DNA from: Strigamia acuminata
Taxonomy: Eukaryota; Arthropoda; Chilopoda; Geophilomorpha; Linotaeniidae
NCBI GenBank assembly: GCA_949358305.1
Contig: CASHSZ010000015.1
Location: 45,001 to 65,000, forward strand
Length of the DNA: 20,000 nucleotides
Direction of reading: 5' to 3'
A program made the position numbers and the translations under genes. Positions 9,442-17,714 of this stretch are shown here, piece after piece. Below the pieces are notes generated by a model. That model worked only from the letters and a program-made list of their open reading frames with translations. It was not told the origin of the DNA and did not search any database. Within the stretch, counting starts at the first letter, position 1; the number at the start of each line of letters is the position of its first letter.

Positions 9442-10339
9442 CTACGAGTCTGGCTGCGGGTCCCTGGGAAAAAAAATATCAAATTAATTACACAAATTAA
9501 ATAAACAGATAGATAGACGGGCCGGCGAATCGAAACGTTTGGCCGAATTACCTACCTCGGCGTCGGGAGCCTCGGTCCAGTCGGCTCGGCGGCGGTGAGT
9601 CGCGCGATCAGCGTGGCGCGTCCACGGGGTCGACTATAAGTAAATAAATGGACGAATAGACGAATAAATCAATAAATTAAATAAATAAATAAATAAGCAA
9701 ATCGATCGATCAAATCGGACAAAACGTCGAGTCGAATCGATTTACCTCGGCGCAGAGAGTCTTGGTCTCGTCAACCCAGTGGCCCTAAGTCGCGCGACCA
9801 ACGCGGCGCGCCCGTGGAGCCCGCTATAAATAAATAAATAAATAAATAAATAGATAGATCGGTCGATCAAATCTGACAAAACGTCGAATCGAATTGACTT
9901 ACTTCGGTGTCGGGTGTCTCGACCCGTTCGGCCCGGGCGCCGGGAACCCCAGCCGGTGGGCCATCAGTGTGATGCGCCCCCATCCGCGGAGTGGTCTTGA
10001 AAAAAAAAAATATATATATATATATATACAAATAAATAAATAAACAAATAAATAAATAAACAAATAAGTCGGTCGACCGATCAATCAACCAAATTGGACA
10101 AAACGTCGAATCGAAGCAATTTACCTCGGCCTCGCCGCCTCGACAGTCACGGAGCGTGCCGGTACAGAGGCGCTACCGTGGGCTCGACTATAAATAAAAA
10201 AATAAATAAATAAATAAATAAATGAAAAAATAAAGAACCGAACAGACAAACGGGACAAAACCGGTCGGTCGAATCTCTCACCTCGAATCGCCACCGATGC
10301 CGTGTTCGTTGTTGTCGTTGTTGTTGTTGTTGTTGTTGC

Positions 10340-10373
<34 letters not shown>

Positions 10374-10544
10374 GCTGTCGCTGCTGCTGCTGCTGCTGCC
10401 GCTGCCGCTGCTGCTGCCGCTGCCGCTGCCGCTGCCGCCGCCGCCGCTGCCGCCGCTGCCGCCGCCGCCGCTACCGCTACCGCTGCCGCTGCCGCTGACG
10501 CCACCATCGCTGTCGATACCACCGCCGTTGTTTCCGCTCATTGC
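9442..10544 (-). CDS. Gene C: Gly/Ser/Asn-rich protein built from tandemly duplicated exons
   Basis: Minus-strand exons: 10544-10282 (ATG at 10541), 10187-10125, 9995-9903, 9823-9746, 9633-9556 and 9463-9442 (TAG). Every junction keeps the same phase (two bases, then one) and the frame is open throughout: 594 coding bases, 197 residues. The first exon encodes Gly/Ser repeats, a Ser run and an Asn run from trinucleotide repeats. The next four exons (63, 93, 78, 78 bases) are diverged copies of one unit; the last two align as G-R-A-x-L-x-A-R-L-x-A with a C-terminal P-R-L-x-x-P, 78 bases each. Donors are GTGAGA, GTAAAT, GTAAGT, GTAAAT, GTAGGT; several acceptors are TTTATTTATAG. Introns are also related: each starts near TCGACGTTTTGTCC. 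No known family; Arg/Pro-rich low complexity. Spliced-transcript support is the main thing lacking. Confidence 0.66.
9464..10281 (-). repeat. Tandem exon-intron units (~170-190 bp)
   Basis: Four exons plus following introns form a direct tandem array. The intron part carries a shared 5' block close to TTCGAYTCGACGTTTTGTCC (for example plus-strand 9716-9740, 9876-9896, 10097-10115) followed by Y-rich DNA and (TTTA)n up to the acceptor. Exon lengths differ by multiples of 15 bases and keep the frame. This is the signature of repeated duplication of an exon together with its intron. Confidence 0.65.
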
Positions 10545-10570
10545 CTGGAACGTAGAAGTAGAATTTAATG

Positions 10571-10634
<64 letters not shown>

Positions 10635-10824
10635 TAATAAGAGAGGGTCGGGGTTGCAAATCTGTCAAACACGCGAGTGAGCGAGTGAGCGGGCGAGCGG
10701 CGATGGATACCGGACCGAAACCAATTCCGGCGTCCGTGCTCGCGCACACGCGTCGACAAGCACGTAGTTGGGGGAGACAATTGACCGATTGTTCGATCGA
10801 TTAATTGACAACTGTGACAATGAA
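10545..10824 (-). other. Gene C first-intron segment with (TAA)n
   Basis: The ATG exon is preceded on the minus strand by ACGTTCCAG|GCAATG, a good acceptor, so this stretch is likely intronic. It contains (TAA)n at about 10567-10640. The other end of the intron appears to be the donor GTGAGT at 17725-17720, now separated by the inserted copia element. Confidence 0.45.
10567..10640. repeat. (TAA)n microsatellite
   Basis: Near-perfect trinucleotide array upstream of gene C. It yields spurious Ile-, Asn- or Tyr-run frames and is not coding. Confidence 0.9.
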
Positions 10825-10829
10825 GCGAC
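10825..10829. other. Target-site duplication, left copy (GCGAC)
   Basis: GCGAC directly precedes the 5' LTR and recurs directly after the 3' LTR at 17710-17714. A 5-bp duplication is the usual integrase footprint of Ty1/copia elements and fixes the element ends. Confidence 0.9.
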
Positions 10830-11310
10830 TATTGATATGTAAAGTTTAGGGACAAGTGTTGTCACAGTCAGTTCCGATTTACGATGGAGAGATTACTTCG
10901 TGCGTTTCCGGATTAGCACGATTGTCCCGCGATTAGTTTATCATTGTATTATGTCCCGGAATTGCAGATCAGTTGTTATTGCTTTTTATCTAATGCGTGT
11001 TTCGTTACCACAACTGATTTACCTTTATATAATGATTTGTCTAATTGTCGTCTGCTCTTATGAGCATTTTGCATTAAGAACTTGTTCTGTTTTAAGTTGT
11101 TTATGTTTAAACATTGTACAGGACAAATCAAATTGAATACAATAGTGATTTGTCCTTCTTATAGTTTGTGAGGTGAAATAACCTCAAACCATGTATCATT
11201 TGTTCTCACATGTTTTTCCATGATATTAAAGATGGCGGCACAATTTGTGCTAGTGTTACAAAACATTGAAAACTGCTTCAACTCACCTTATTTAAGATTA
11301 AAGGCCAACA
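10830..11310 (+). repeat. Element 1 5' LTR
   Basis: Starts TATTGATATG and ends GGCCAACA; the ends form a short imperfect inverted repeat (TATTG / CAACA), the usual TG being TA here in both LTRs. TATA box TATATAA at 11026-11032 implies transcription start near 11055-11060. Two hairpins lie at 11121-11155 (10-bp stem, 15-nt loop) and 11169-11186 (6-bp stem), then poly(A) signal ATTAAA at 11225-11230. The motif AAGATGGCGGC at 11229-11239 matches the YY1 consensus. Identical to the 3' LTR at an offset of 6399. Confidence 0.96.
11121..11186 (+). other. Twin-hairpin module in element 1 LTR (R region)
   Basis: GGACAAATCA at 11121-11130 pairs with TGATTTGTCC at 11146-11155 across a 15-nt loop; TGAGGT at 11169-11174 pairs with ACCTCA at 11181-11186. 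The second stem ends 38 bases before ATTAAA. The same module occurs in element 2 with changed bases but preserved pairing, loop length and spacing. Between promoter and poly(A) signal, it would be present at both ends of the RNA. Confidence 0.7.
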
Positions 11311-11311
11311 G

Positions 11312-11323
11312 TGGTAGCAGAGG
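11312..11323 (+). other. Primer binding site, element 1
   Basis: TGGTAGCAGAGG starts two bases past the 5' LTR end. It is complementary to the 3' end (CCUCUGCUACCA) of animal initiator tRNA-Met, which would prime minus-strand DNA synthesis. Pairing stops after 12 bases, whereas element 2 pairs over 16. Confidence 0.9.
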
Positions 11324-12220
11324 CATGAGTTTCTGGTGAGTTGCTGTTGTTTAAAGCAATTTTTCGGCGTTTTTCCACGTCGCGGGCGGCCACGACGCAC
11401 GGAAAACGGAGGGGGGCGAGACGAAACGTTTTCCACACGTCGCCGAGCAGCACAGCCAACAACGGGGGTCGGCGGATTCGAAATTGTTCGTTTTTCGACG
11501 GTTTTGAGCGGTTTCAAGCGTGGAAAGGCCAGCGTTTTCATCATTAGAGATGTCAACAAGATATTTTCGTTAAAATATCCGGCATTTGGCAGTAGGAAAC
11601 TGCTAAAACCACGTGAAACTGTACTTTTCAAACCGGATCACATTTTGAGAAATCCAAGATGGCGCCGCCCAGCTGTTAAGTGTTTGGACTGTTTGCTGCA
11701 TCGTTTTCCAGCGGTTTTCGGTACTTGTGAGTTGCTACGAGTGTCTGTATTTATTATTTACATCAGTGCAAGGTGTTTTAACTCTTTTTGCTTCTATTTA
11801 TCGGCGGAGTTCGTCGATTTTGAGTGTTTTTCGCCGCGTACGAGTGTATCGCCGATCAACACGGATATTTCGCATTACGAACGGTCAACGTTCGTCCTAC
11901 ACGTCTCGAACGACGTGGCAACGTTTTGGGAACCCGTGCGTACGTAATACGCACGTGTATTCGACACTGAAGAGCCGCAATTCGCACGACCGCGATTGCG
12001 AAGGCGCGGAAGTGCGCAATATCGTTTTGCATCGATTTTGCCCACGTTTGCACGGAAGTGTGCACGTGGAAGACACGTCAGCCCAATTTCCGTGTGTATT
12101 TCAGCGTGGGACAGCATTTCAACACGGAAATCATCTCAACTTGCCATCTTCACATCATAATAGTGTATATTAGGGGTCGAAATTATTTGTCAATAATATT
12201 AAGTTTTTGTTTGGGCCCTT

Positions 12221-12383
12221 TTGTTTGTTTGACACCCTTTAGGCATTCGCCTAGTGTCATCCTATTCTTGGCCAGGCTTGCTCGAAGCAAGGGGGCGATC
12301 CCGCGACCCCAGGAGTGTCGGACGGAAGCCCTTGTAGCGACTGGTCAAGGTAGTTGTGCTCACTTATTGAGCTGTACCCCGGG
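12221..12383 (+). ncRNA. Conserved structured leader block, element 1 copy
   Basis: 163 nt that differ at only three positions from 19575-19737 in element 2, although flanking leader, LTR and Gag have diverged. Stop codons occur in all three frames and no ATG is present, so it is not coding. Visible stems: GACAC/GTGTC with TAGGC/GCCTA inside (12231-12258, loop ATTC); CTTGC/GCAAG (12277-12291) whose loop contains the self-complementary TCGA; GCTCA/TGAGC (12358-12372). It ends 104 bases before the gag ATG. A packaging/dimerisation signal or translation element is inferred. Confidence 0.7.
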
Positions 12384-12487
12384 TGGAATTGCATTATTTT
12401 TCGCCTAATTTTTGGTGGGTTAAGTGTGATATTTTGCAAGTGTTGTGTTTTTTGAGTGATTTTTGTGTTTGTGCTACGAATTTTATA

Positions 12488-15400
12488 ATGGCCAGTGAAG
12501 TGATGGAAGATTTTTCCAAGCCATTTAATGCAAACATTCGCAAATTAGATGGTGCAAATTATGAGTCTTGGGCCGTCGACATGCAGCTTTACTTAGAGCA
12601 CCAAGGAGTTTGGGCTCACGTAATTGGAACCGAGCCAGCGTTGGCCGCAACGGCCTCCCCGAAGGAAAAGCGTGATTTCCAGGCACGAGAATCCCGTGCA
12701 CGTTCCTCCATTTGTCTCGGCTGTACGGAAGCCCAGAAGGGAGTTGCTGTCGCAAATAAAACAGCAAAAGAAGCGTGGGACGCATTAAAAACTGCGTACC
12801 AACCGACCACGATGGCGCGACAAGCCAGGCTACGCCGGGAGTTTTTACAGCTCCAAATGCTTCCAGGGGACGACATGGTCGTGTTCACTTCTAGGGTGGA
12901 CAGGAAGGCGATAGAGTTAAAGGACGTGGATATTACTTTAACGGAAAAGGAAATCGCGTTCCAATATTTGGATTTCCTCGGGCCTGAATACGAGGCATTA
13001 AAATCCATTGTGTACCACTGGGACAAGGCCGACTTTACAGTGGCCAAAGTTAAAGAAAGGCTCCTTGCTGAGTACAACAGAACTCATGGTGGAACTGCGC
13101 CAGGAGACGCATCTGCATCTGGTGCTTATGCGACGAATCCGCAAAAGCCGCAGCAAAAAGGAATTGTTTGCTATAACTGCGGCGGAAAAGGACACTTTTC
13201 ACGCGATTGCCCTTCATCGAAACAGGGCTTTACGATTGTGCCGACCAAATCTGCATCGAATATTTCTCAGTCTCGTGGACGCGGCAAAGGCCGAGGACGT
13301 GCACGGGGAAGAAAAGCTAATCTGAGCTCTTCTGAGGAACTGGAAGGATTCTACACATCGCTTCAGCAGACTATTGGACAATCAACGACAACCGTGTCTT
13401 CATTTGTTACATCATCGGGGGTGCAAGACATGGCTTGGTATGTGGACACTGGCGCCACCGACCACTTTACTTTCACCAAACACGGTTTCGTGAATTACAA
13501 GCCCCTTTCTAATTATTCAGTGCGATTGGGTGAGGGTTCATCCAAAATTGACGGGGTGGGAGATATTAAATTGGAATCGAAAGATAAATCTCAAGGGCAC
13601 CCATTCATATTAAGGAATGTGTTTTACGCACCTAATTTCACTAAGAATTTGATTTCCCTCGGTCGCACTGATGAGGCTGGGTATATAACCCGAGTTGGTG
13701 AAGGGAAAATGGTCATTTTCAAACAACGGATTACGGAACCAATACTGACAGCCATGCGTCAGTCGGACAGAATGTACAAGAGTTCTTGTCAGATTGCGGT
13801 TCCTTCTGTAAATGCAAGTGCAATTCCGACGCATGCGGATGCACTTAGCATAAGTAATCCGATTACTAATACACTGAATGTTACTGAAAGTGTTAATGTT
13901 GTAAATACTAGCGTATCCAATACTAATTCGAGTGAATGCGTAACGCAGGCGAGCGATACTATAAAACCGTCTTATAGTGAGGTGTTAGAAACACCAAAAG
14001 GCATCAAGGGCAGTAAAACTCCAGGGAAAATAGTTTCCGGCGCGACAGACGCGAGTGCACTTCCGGCCAGCGGAATTAATGGGGTTCAGCCTAATGGGAA
14101 AGCGGATAAAGCGTTAGATATTAGTTATTGGCACGGCCGTATGGCACATTTACACACAAAGGGTATTGTTGACATGGAGAAGTCAACAGATATTTTTGGA
14201 GTGAAATTGTCTAATAGAGACATGGACCAGTGTGACGCGTGCATGAAAGCCAAGAAAACACGCGCTGGATTTCCCCCAATAGGACAGATTTTGACCAAAG
14301 GCATATTAGACCTTGTCCATATGGACGTCTGGGGAGCGAGCCAAACTAAAACCCTTGGGGGTGGGAGTTATTTCCTACTTATAGTGGACGATTATTCACG
14401 CTTTATGTGGATATACATCATGAAAAAGAAAAGTGATGTATTAGGGATTTTTAAGATTTGGCAAAGAGAGATTGAACGTACGACATCTAAAAAGGTCAAA
14501 GCGATACGAACTGACCGAGGGGGTGAGTTTGTATCCAAAGAATGGGAAGATTATGCTCAACAAGAAGGAATTAAATGCGAGCGGACGAATGCCTATTCGC
14601 CCGAAATGAATTCTGTCGCAGAGCGGGCCAACCGCCTAATCTTAGAGGGGGTGAGAGCAATGCTAATCGAAACGGGTCTTCCCAAGAGATTGTGGGGAGA
14701 GTTAGCGGTAACTCTTGTTTATGTTAAAAACCTATACCCACATCCGAAATTAAATAATCGTTCCCCCTATAATGTATTTTATAACAAAAGGGCTTCAGTT
14801 AGGCATTTAAGATGCATTGGGTCAAAATGTTATACACATATCCCTGCCCAACAACGCCATAGCAAATTGGAACCAAGAGCTTGGGTTGGAGCCCTTGTAG
14901 GTTATTGTACTGATACAAAGGGATATCGCATATGGGACCCAACACGTAATAAGATTTTTGGGTCAAAACACGTGACCATTAATGAAAATGAATATTGGCA
15001 CGAGAAGGGGAACCACATTCCTAAAAACGGAAAGGAACAGACACAAAGTTTTGAATACTTTAATGTGAGTGACTTGGGACTTGAGTCAGATGACGAAGCA
15101 CCAACACCAGTGAGGTTAGCACCTGTTCCTATACCAGGTCAAATTTTGCCAGGTCAAGTTCCCCCAATTCAGGGTTTACCTGTCCAACAAGCCGTGCCAC
15201 CTGTTTTAAAGCCGCTTCCACCAGCTGTGGATTTGACACTTGGTAAGCCCCCATTACCAACAACCCCTAAACCCCTGGTTTTTAAGAAACCAAAACTAAT
15301 TGAATTTACTGGAGAACCAACTGACGAAGTCAGTGATGATGAAGAGGTTTTTCAAGAAGCACTGTTAGCTTCTCCAAACGTAAGAGGGGGCCAAGAGGCT

Positions 15401-17209
15401 GTAGCAGTTGGGGGTGTTCCTTTGTTAAAATTGAATATGAATGATTGGGATATCAGACCATATATTAGGCAAACAGGAAGGGATGCTGGGCAAACCTATG
15501 CGCATTATGTAGCGCCAGATAAGAAAAGGCTCCGCAGCAGAATTGAGGCATTGCATTGGTGCCAAGAAAACGGATACGAGTTTGAGGCAGATCTGTTTGA
15601 TTTCTCAGGGAAAACTCAAAATGTAGAACTTCCGAACCCATTTGCGGGTTTTGCGGGTTGGTGTGCGCTTGAGCCCAACACCTACGAGGAGGCTATAAAA
15701 GGCGAGCGAAAGTCCGAATGGGTTGGCGCAATGCAAGAAGAAATTGACATATTTAATGAAAGAAAGGTATATGAAGAGGTTGATTGTGAGAAAGACCAAC
15801 AATTGCTAGGCAGCAAATGGATCTATAAGATCAAGAGAGATAATACCGGGGAAATAAGACGTCATCGAGCGAGACTGGTCGCCCAAGGTTTTAAACAGCG
15901 ACCGGGCATAGATTTCACCGAGGTGTTCTCACCAGTGGTGAATTTTGTTGTTATCTTGGTGTTATTTTGCATGTTGGTCGTCCTCATGAATTGGAGAGAC
16001 ACACATGCGGACATAAAAGCCGCATATCTCTACGGAGATTTGGACGAGGTCCAATACATGGGAATTCCAAAGGGGTTTCAAACGCCACAGAATGTCGGCA
16101 AGTGCTGGAAGCTTTACAAAGCTTTATACGGCCTGCATCAGTCGGGCCGTATGTGGTTCGAAAAGTTGCACGACAGACTGTTGCACATAGGATTCAAACC
16201 GGTCCCTGGTTTTAACTGTGTTTATTGTATGGACAGAGATGTAGTTTTAGTCGTGTATGTCGATGATTTAGTCATCTTTTCACGCAACGAAAAGATCGAG
16301 AAAGATGTCCTGTCCTGGATAGCAGACCATTTCCAAATGGTAAACCTTGGGCCAGTGACCCATTTACTAGGCATAGAATTTACGCGTGTGAATGGCAAGA
16401 TCTTAGTGCATCAGCGCAAATATATCGAGAGATTATGCAACCATTTTAAAATCGATGGGTCGCATAAAGTTCATTTACCTGGGGCTGTAGGTACTATGAT
16501 AATGGGGGTGAAAAAGGATGAACAACTTGACACCGTGTTCCCCTATAGATCGCTGGTTGGTAGTCTTCTGTTTTTGGCGTCGCGAACCAGACCAGACATA
16601 CTATTTTCCACCATTGTGCTCTCCCAATACAACGAGCGACATTCTCAGAGACATGTTAATATGTTATTGCAGGTACTCAGGTACCTGAAAAGTACTGAGG
16701 ATTATTGTATTGATCTCTCGAGATGCAAAAGCGCTTTGCTAACGGTATTTACCGATGCGTCATACGCTACGGATGTAGACCAACGAAGGAGTTTCGGAGG
16801 TCATGTGGTTTTCCTGGGCGGTGTTCCGGTTTCGTGGTCATGTAGAAAGCAGAAGATGACCACGTTATCCGTGATGGAGTCAGAGTTTGTGGCCATCGTT
16901 GATGGCGTCAGGGAACTGATATGGCTTAAGAGGCTCTTCAACATGTCGGTAATGTTCGACTACTTTGGGAATTTGCAGCCCTGTGTCTTGGCTGATAGCA
17001 CAGCGGCGATACAATATAGCAAGAACCGCGTAGAAAATAAAGCGAACAAACACATCGAGGTTCGCTTTCATTATTTACGCGATCTGTATGAAAGCAAGGT
17101 CTTCGACATCCGGCACGTTTCTGGAAGACTGAACGTGGCCGATTTATTAACCAAGTGGTTAGCCCGACCACGTTTGACTGAATTGTGTGGACACATCTTT
17201 GACATGTGA
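12488..17209 (+). CDS. gag-pol: Copia Gag-Pol polyprotein, intact
   Basis: 1573 residues in one frame. Gag (about 8-230) opens with the copia Gag pattern (KLDGANYESWAVDM) and has a CCHC zinc knuckle at 228-241 (CYNCGGKGHFSRDC). The aspartic protease active site DTGA begins at D320. The integrase zinc-binding HHCC motif is H549, H554, C582, C585; the catalytic triad is D613, D676, E712, with exactly 35 residues between the last two. A Pro-rich spacer (about 865-945) leads to reverse transcriptase, with D1175 and YVDD at 1257-1260. RNase H has D1423 (FTDASYA), E1464/E1466 (MESEF) and D1503 (LADSTAA). Start: the frame is open back to an ATG at 12383, but that ATG overlaps the end of the conserved leader block; ATG 12488 starts at the usual Gag N-terminus and is chosen. 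Odd point: the Arg normally found after the RT SPV motif (as in PVxRxxSxR) is absent, replaced by a hydrophobic run. Gag and Pol are fused without frameshift or stop. Confidence 0.96.
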   Translation: MASEVMEDFSKPFNANIRKLDGANYESWAVDMQLYLEHQGVWAHVIGTEPALAATASPKEKRDFQARESRARSSICLGCTEAQKGVAVANKTAKEAWDALKTAYQPTTMARQARLRREFLQLQMLPGDDMVVFTSRVDRKAIELKDVDITLTEKEIAFQYLDFLGPEYEALKSIVYHWDKADFTVAKVKERLLAEYNRTHGGTAPGDASASGAYATNPQKPQQKGIVCYNCGGKGHFSRDCPSSKQGFTIVPTKSASNISQSRGRGKGRGRARGRKANLSSSEELEGFYTSLQQTIGQSTTTVSSFVTSSGVQDMAWYVDTGATDHFTFTKHGFVNYKPLSNYSVRLGEGSSKIDGVGDIKLESKDKSQGHPFILRNVFYAPNFTKNLISLGRTDEAGYITRVGEGKMVIFKQRITEPILTAMRQSDRMYKSSCQIAVPSVNASAIPTHADALSISNPITNTLNVTESVNVVNTSVSNTNSSECVTQASDTIKPSYSEVLETPKGIKGSKTPGKIVSGATDASALPASGINGVQPNGKADKALDISYWHGRMAHLHTKGIVDMEKSTDIFGVKLSNRDMDQCDACMKAKKTRAGFPPIGQILTKGILDLVHMDVWGASQTKTLGGGSYFLLIVDDYSRFMWIYIMKKKSDVLGIFKIWQREIERTTSKKVKAIRTDRGGEFVSKEWEDYAQQEGIKCERTNAYSPEMNSVAERANRLILEGVRAMLIETGLPKRLWGELAVTLVYVKNLYPHPKLNNRSPYNVFYNKRASVRHLRCIGSKCYTHIPAQQRHSKLEPRAWVGALVGYCTDTKGYRIWDPTRNKIFGSKHVTINENEYWHEKGNHIPKNGKEQTQSFEYFNVSDLGLESDDEAPTPVRLAPVPIPGQILPGQVPPIQGLPVQQAVPPVLKPLPPAVDLTLGKPPLPTTPKPLVFKKPKLIEFTGEPTDEVSDDEEVFQEALLASPNVRGGQEAVAVGGVPLLKLNMNDWDIRPYIRQTGRDAGQTYAHYVAPDKKRLRSRIEALHWCQENGYEFEADLFDFSGKTQNVELPNPFAGFAGWCALEPNTYEEAIKGERKSEWVGAMQEEIDIFNERKVYEEVDCEKDQQLLGSKWIYKIKRDNTGEIRRHRARLVAQGFKQRPGIDFTEVFSPVVNFVVILVLFCMLVVLMNWRDTHADIKAAYLYGDLDEVQYMGIPKGFQTPQNVGKCWKLYKALYGLHQSGRMWFEKLHDRLLHIGFKPVPGFNCVYCMDRDVVLVVYVDDLVIFSRNEKIEKDVLSWIADHFQMVNLGPVTHLLGIEFTRVNGKILVHQRKYIERLCNHFKIDGSHKVHLPGAVGTMIMGVKKDEQLDTVFPYRSLVGSLLFLASRTRPDILFSTIVLSQYNERHSQRHVNMLLQVLRYLKSTEDYCIDLSRCKSALLTVFTDASYATDVDQRRSFGGHVVFLGGVPVSWSCRKQKMTTLSVMESEFVAIVDGVRELIWLKRLFNMSVMFDYFGNLQPCVLADSTAAIQYSKNRVENKANKHIEVRFHYLRDLYESKVFDIRHVSGRLNVADLLTKWLARPRLTELCGHIFDM

Positions 17210-17220
17210 CACAGTTGTCC

Positions 17221-17228
17221 AGAGGGGG
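17221..17228 (+). other. Polypurine tract, element 1
   Basis: AGAGGGGG directly abuts the 3' LTR, 11 bases after the Gag-Pol stop. This is the expected primer for plus-strand DNA synthesis. Confidence 0.85.
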
Positions 17229-17709
17229 TATTGATATGTAAAGTTTAGGGACAAGTGTTGTCACAGTCAGTTCCGATTTACGATGGAGAGATTACTTCGT
17301 GCGTTTCCGGATTAGCACGATTGTCCCGCGATTAGTTTATCATTGTATTATGTCCCGGAATTGCAGATCAGTTGTTATTGCTTTTTATCTAATGCGTGTT
17401 TCGTTACCACAACTGATTTACCTTTATATAATGATTTGTCTAATTGTCGTCTGCTCTTATGAGCATTTTGCATTAAGAACTTGTTCTGTTTTAAGTTGTT
17501 TATGTTTAAACATTGTACAGGACAAATCAAATTGAATACAATAGTGATTTGTCCTTCTTATAGTTTGTGAGGTGAAATAACCTCAAACCATGTATCATTT
17601 GTTCTCACATGTTTTTCCATGATATTAAAGATGGCGGCACAATTTGTGCTAGTGTTACAAAACATTGAAAACTGCTTCAACTCACCTTATTTAAGATTAA
17701 AGGCCAACA
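17229..17709 (+). repeat. Element 1 3' LTR
   Basis: 481 bases, same sequence as 10830-11310 by eye. Carries the same hairpin module (17520-17585), ATTAAA (17624-17629) and YY1-like motif; here the poly(A) signal would be the one used. Confidence 0.96.
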
Positions 17710-17714
17710 GCGAC
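17710..17714. other. Target-site duplication, right copy (GCGAC)
   Basis: GCGAC follows the 3' LTR directly and matches 10825-10829. Confidence 0.9.

Larger units (their letters stand above)
11311..12487 (+). other. Element 1 leader between 5' LTR and gag
   Basis: 1177-nt untranslated leader, long for a copia element. It starts with the primer binding site, contains a YY1-like CCAAGATGGCG near 11656-11666, scattered short frames, and the 163-nt conserved block 12221-12383. The 203-codon frame across 11336-11947 has no ATG at its start and no known domain, so it is not called as a gene. Confidence 0.85.
10830..17709 (+). mobile_element. Complete Ty1/copia LTR retrotransposon (element 1)
   Basis: 6880-bp element: 481-bp LTRs at both ends, 5-bp target duplication GCGAC, primer binding site, 1.18-kb leader, one unbroken Gag-Pol frame with the copia domain order (Gag, protease, integrase, reverse transcriptase, RNase H), and a polypurine tract before the 3' LTR. 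The two LTRs are identical by eye over 481 bases and the frame is intact, so insertion is recent and the copy may still be active. There is no env-like frame. It lies antisense to gene C, apparently in that gene's first intron. Confidence 0.97.

Noticed and set aside
10900-11136. 78-codon frame in the LTR, repeated at 17299-17535
   Set aside because: Duplicated only because the LTRs are identical; it covers TATA box and transcript start and has no ATG-led support.
11336-11947. 203-codon frame in the element 1 leader
   Set aside because: No ATG at its start, no known domain, and no counterpart in the element 2 leader.
12383-12487. N-terminal extension of Gag-Pol from an upstream ATG
   Set aside because: The extra 35 residues are hydrophobic and Cys-rich with no Gag similarity; the ATG overlaps the end of the conserved non-coding block. 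The Gag domain begins properly at 12488.
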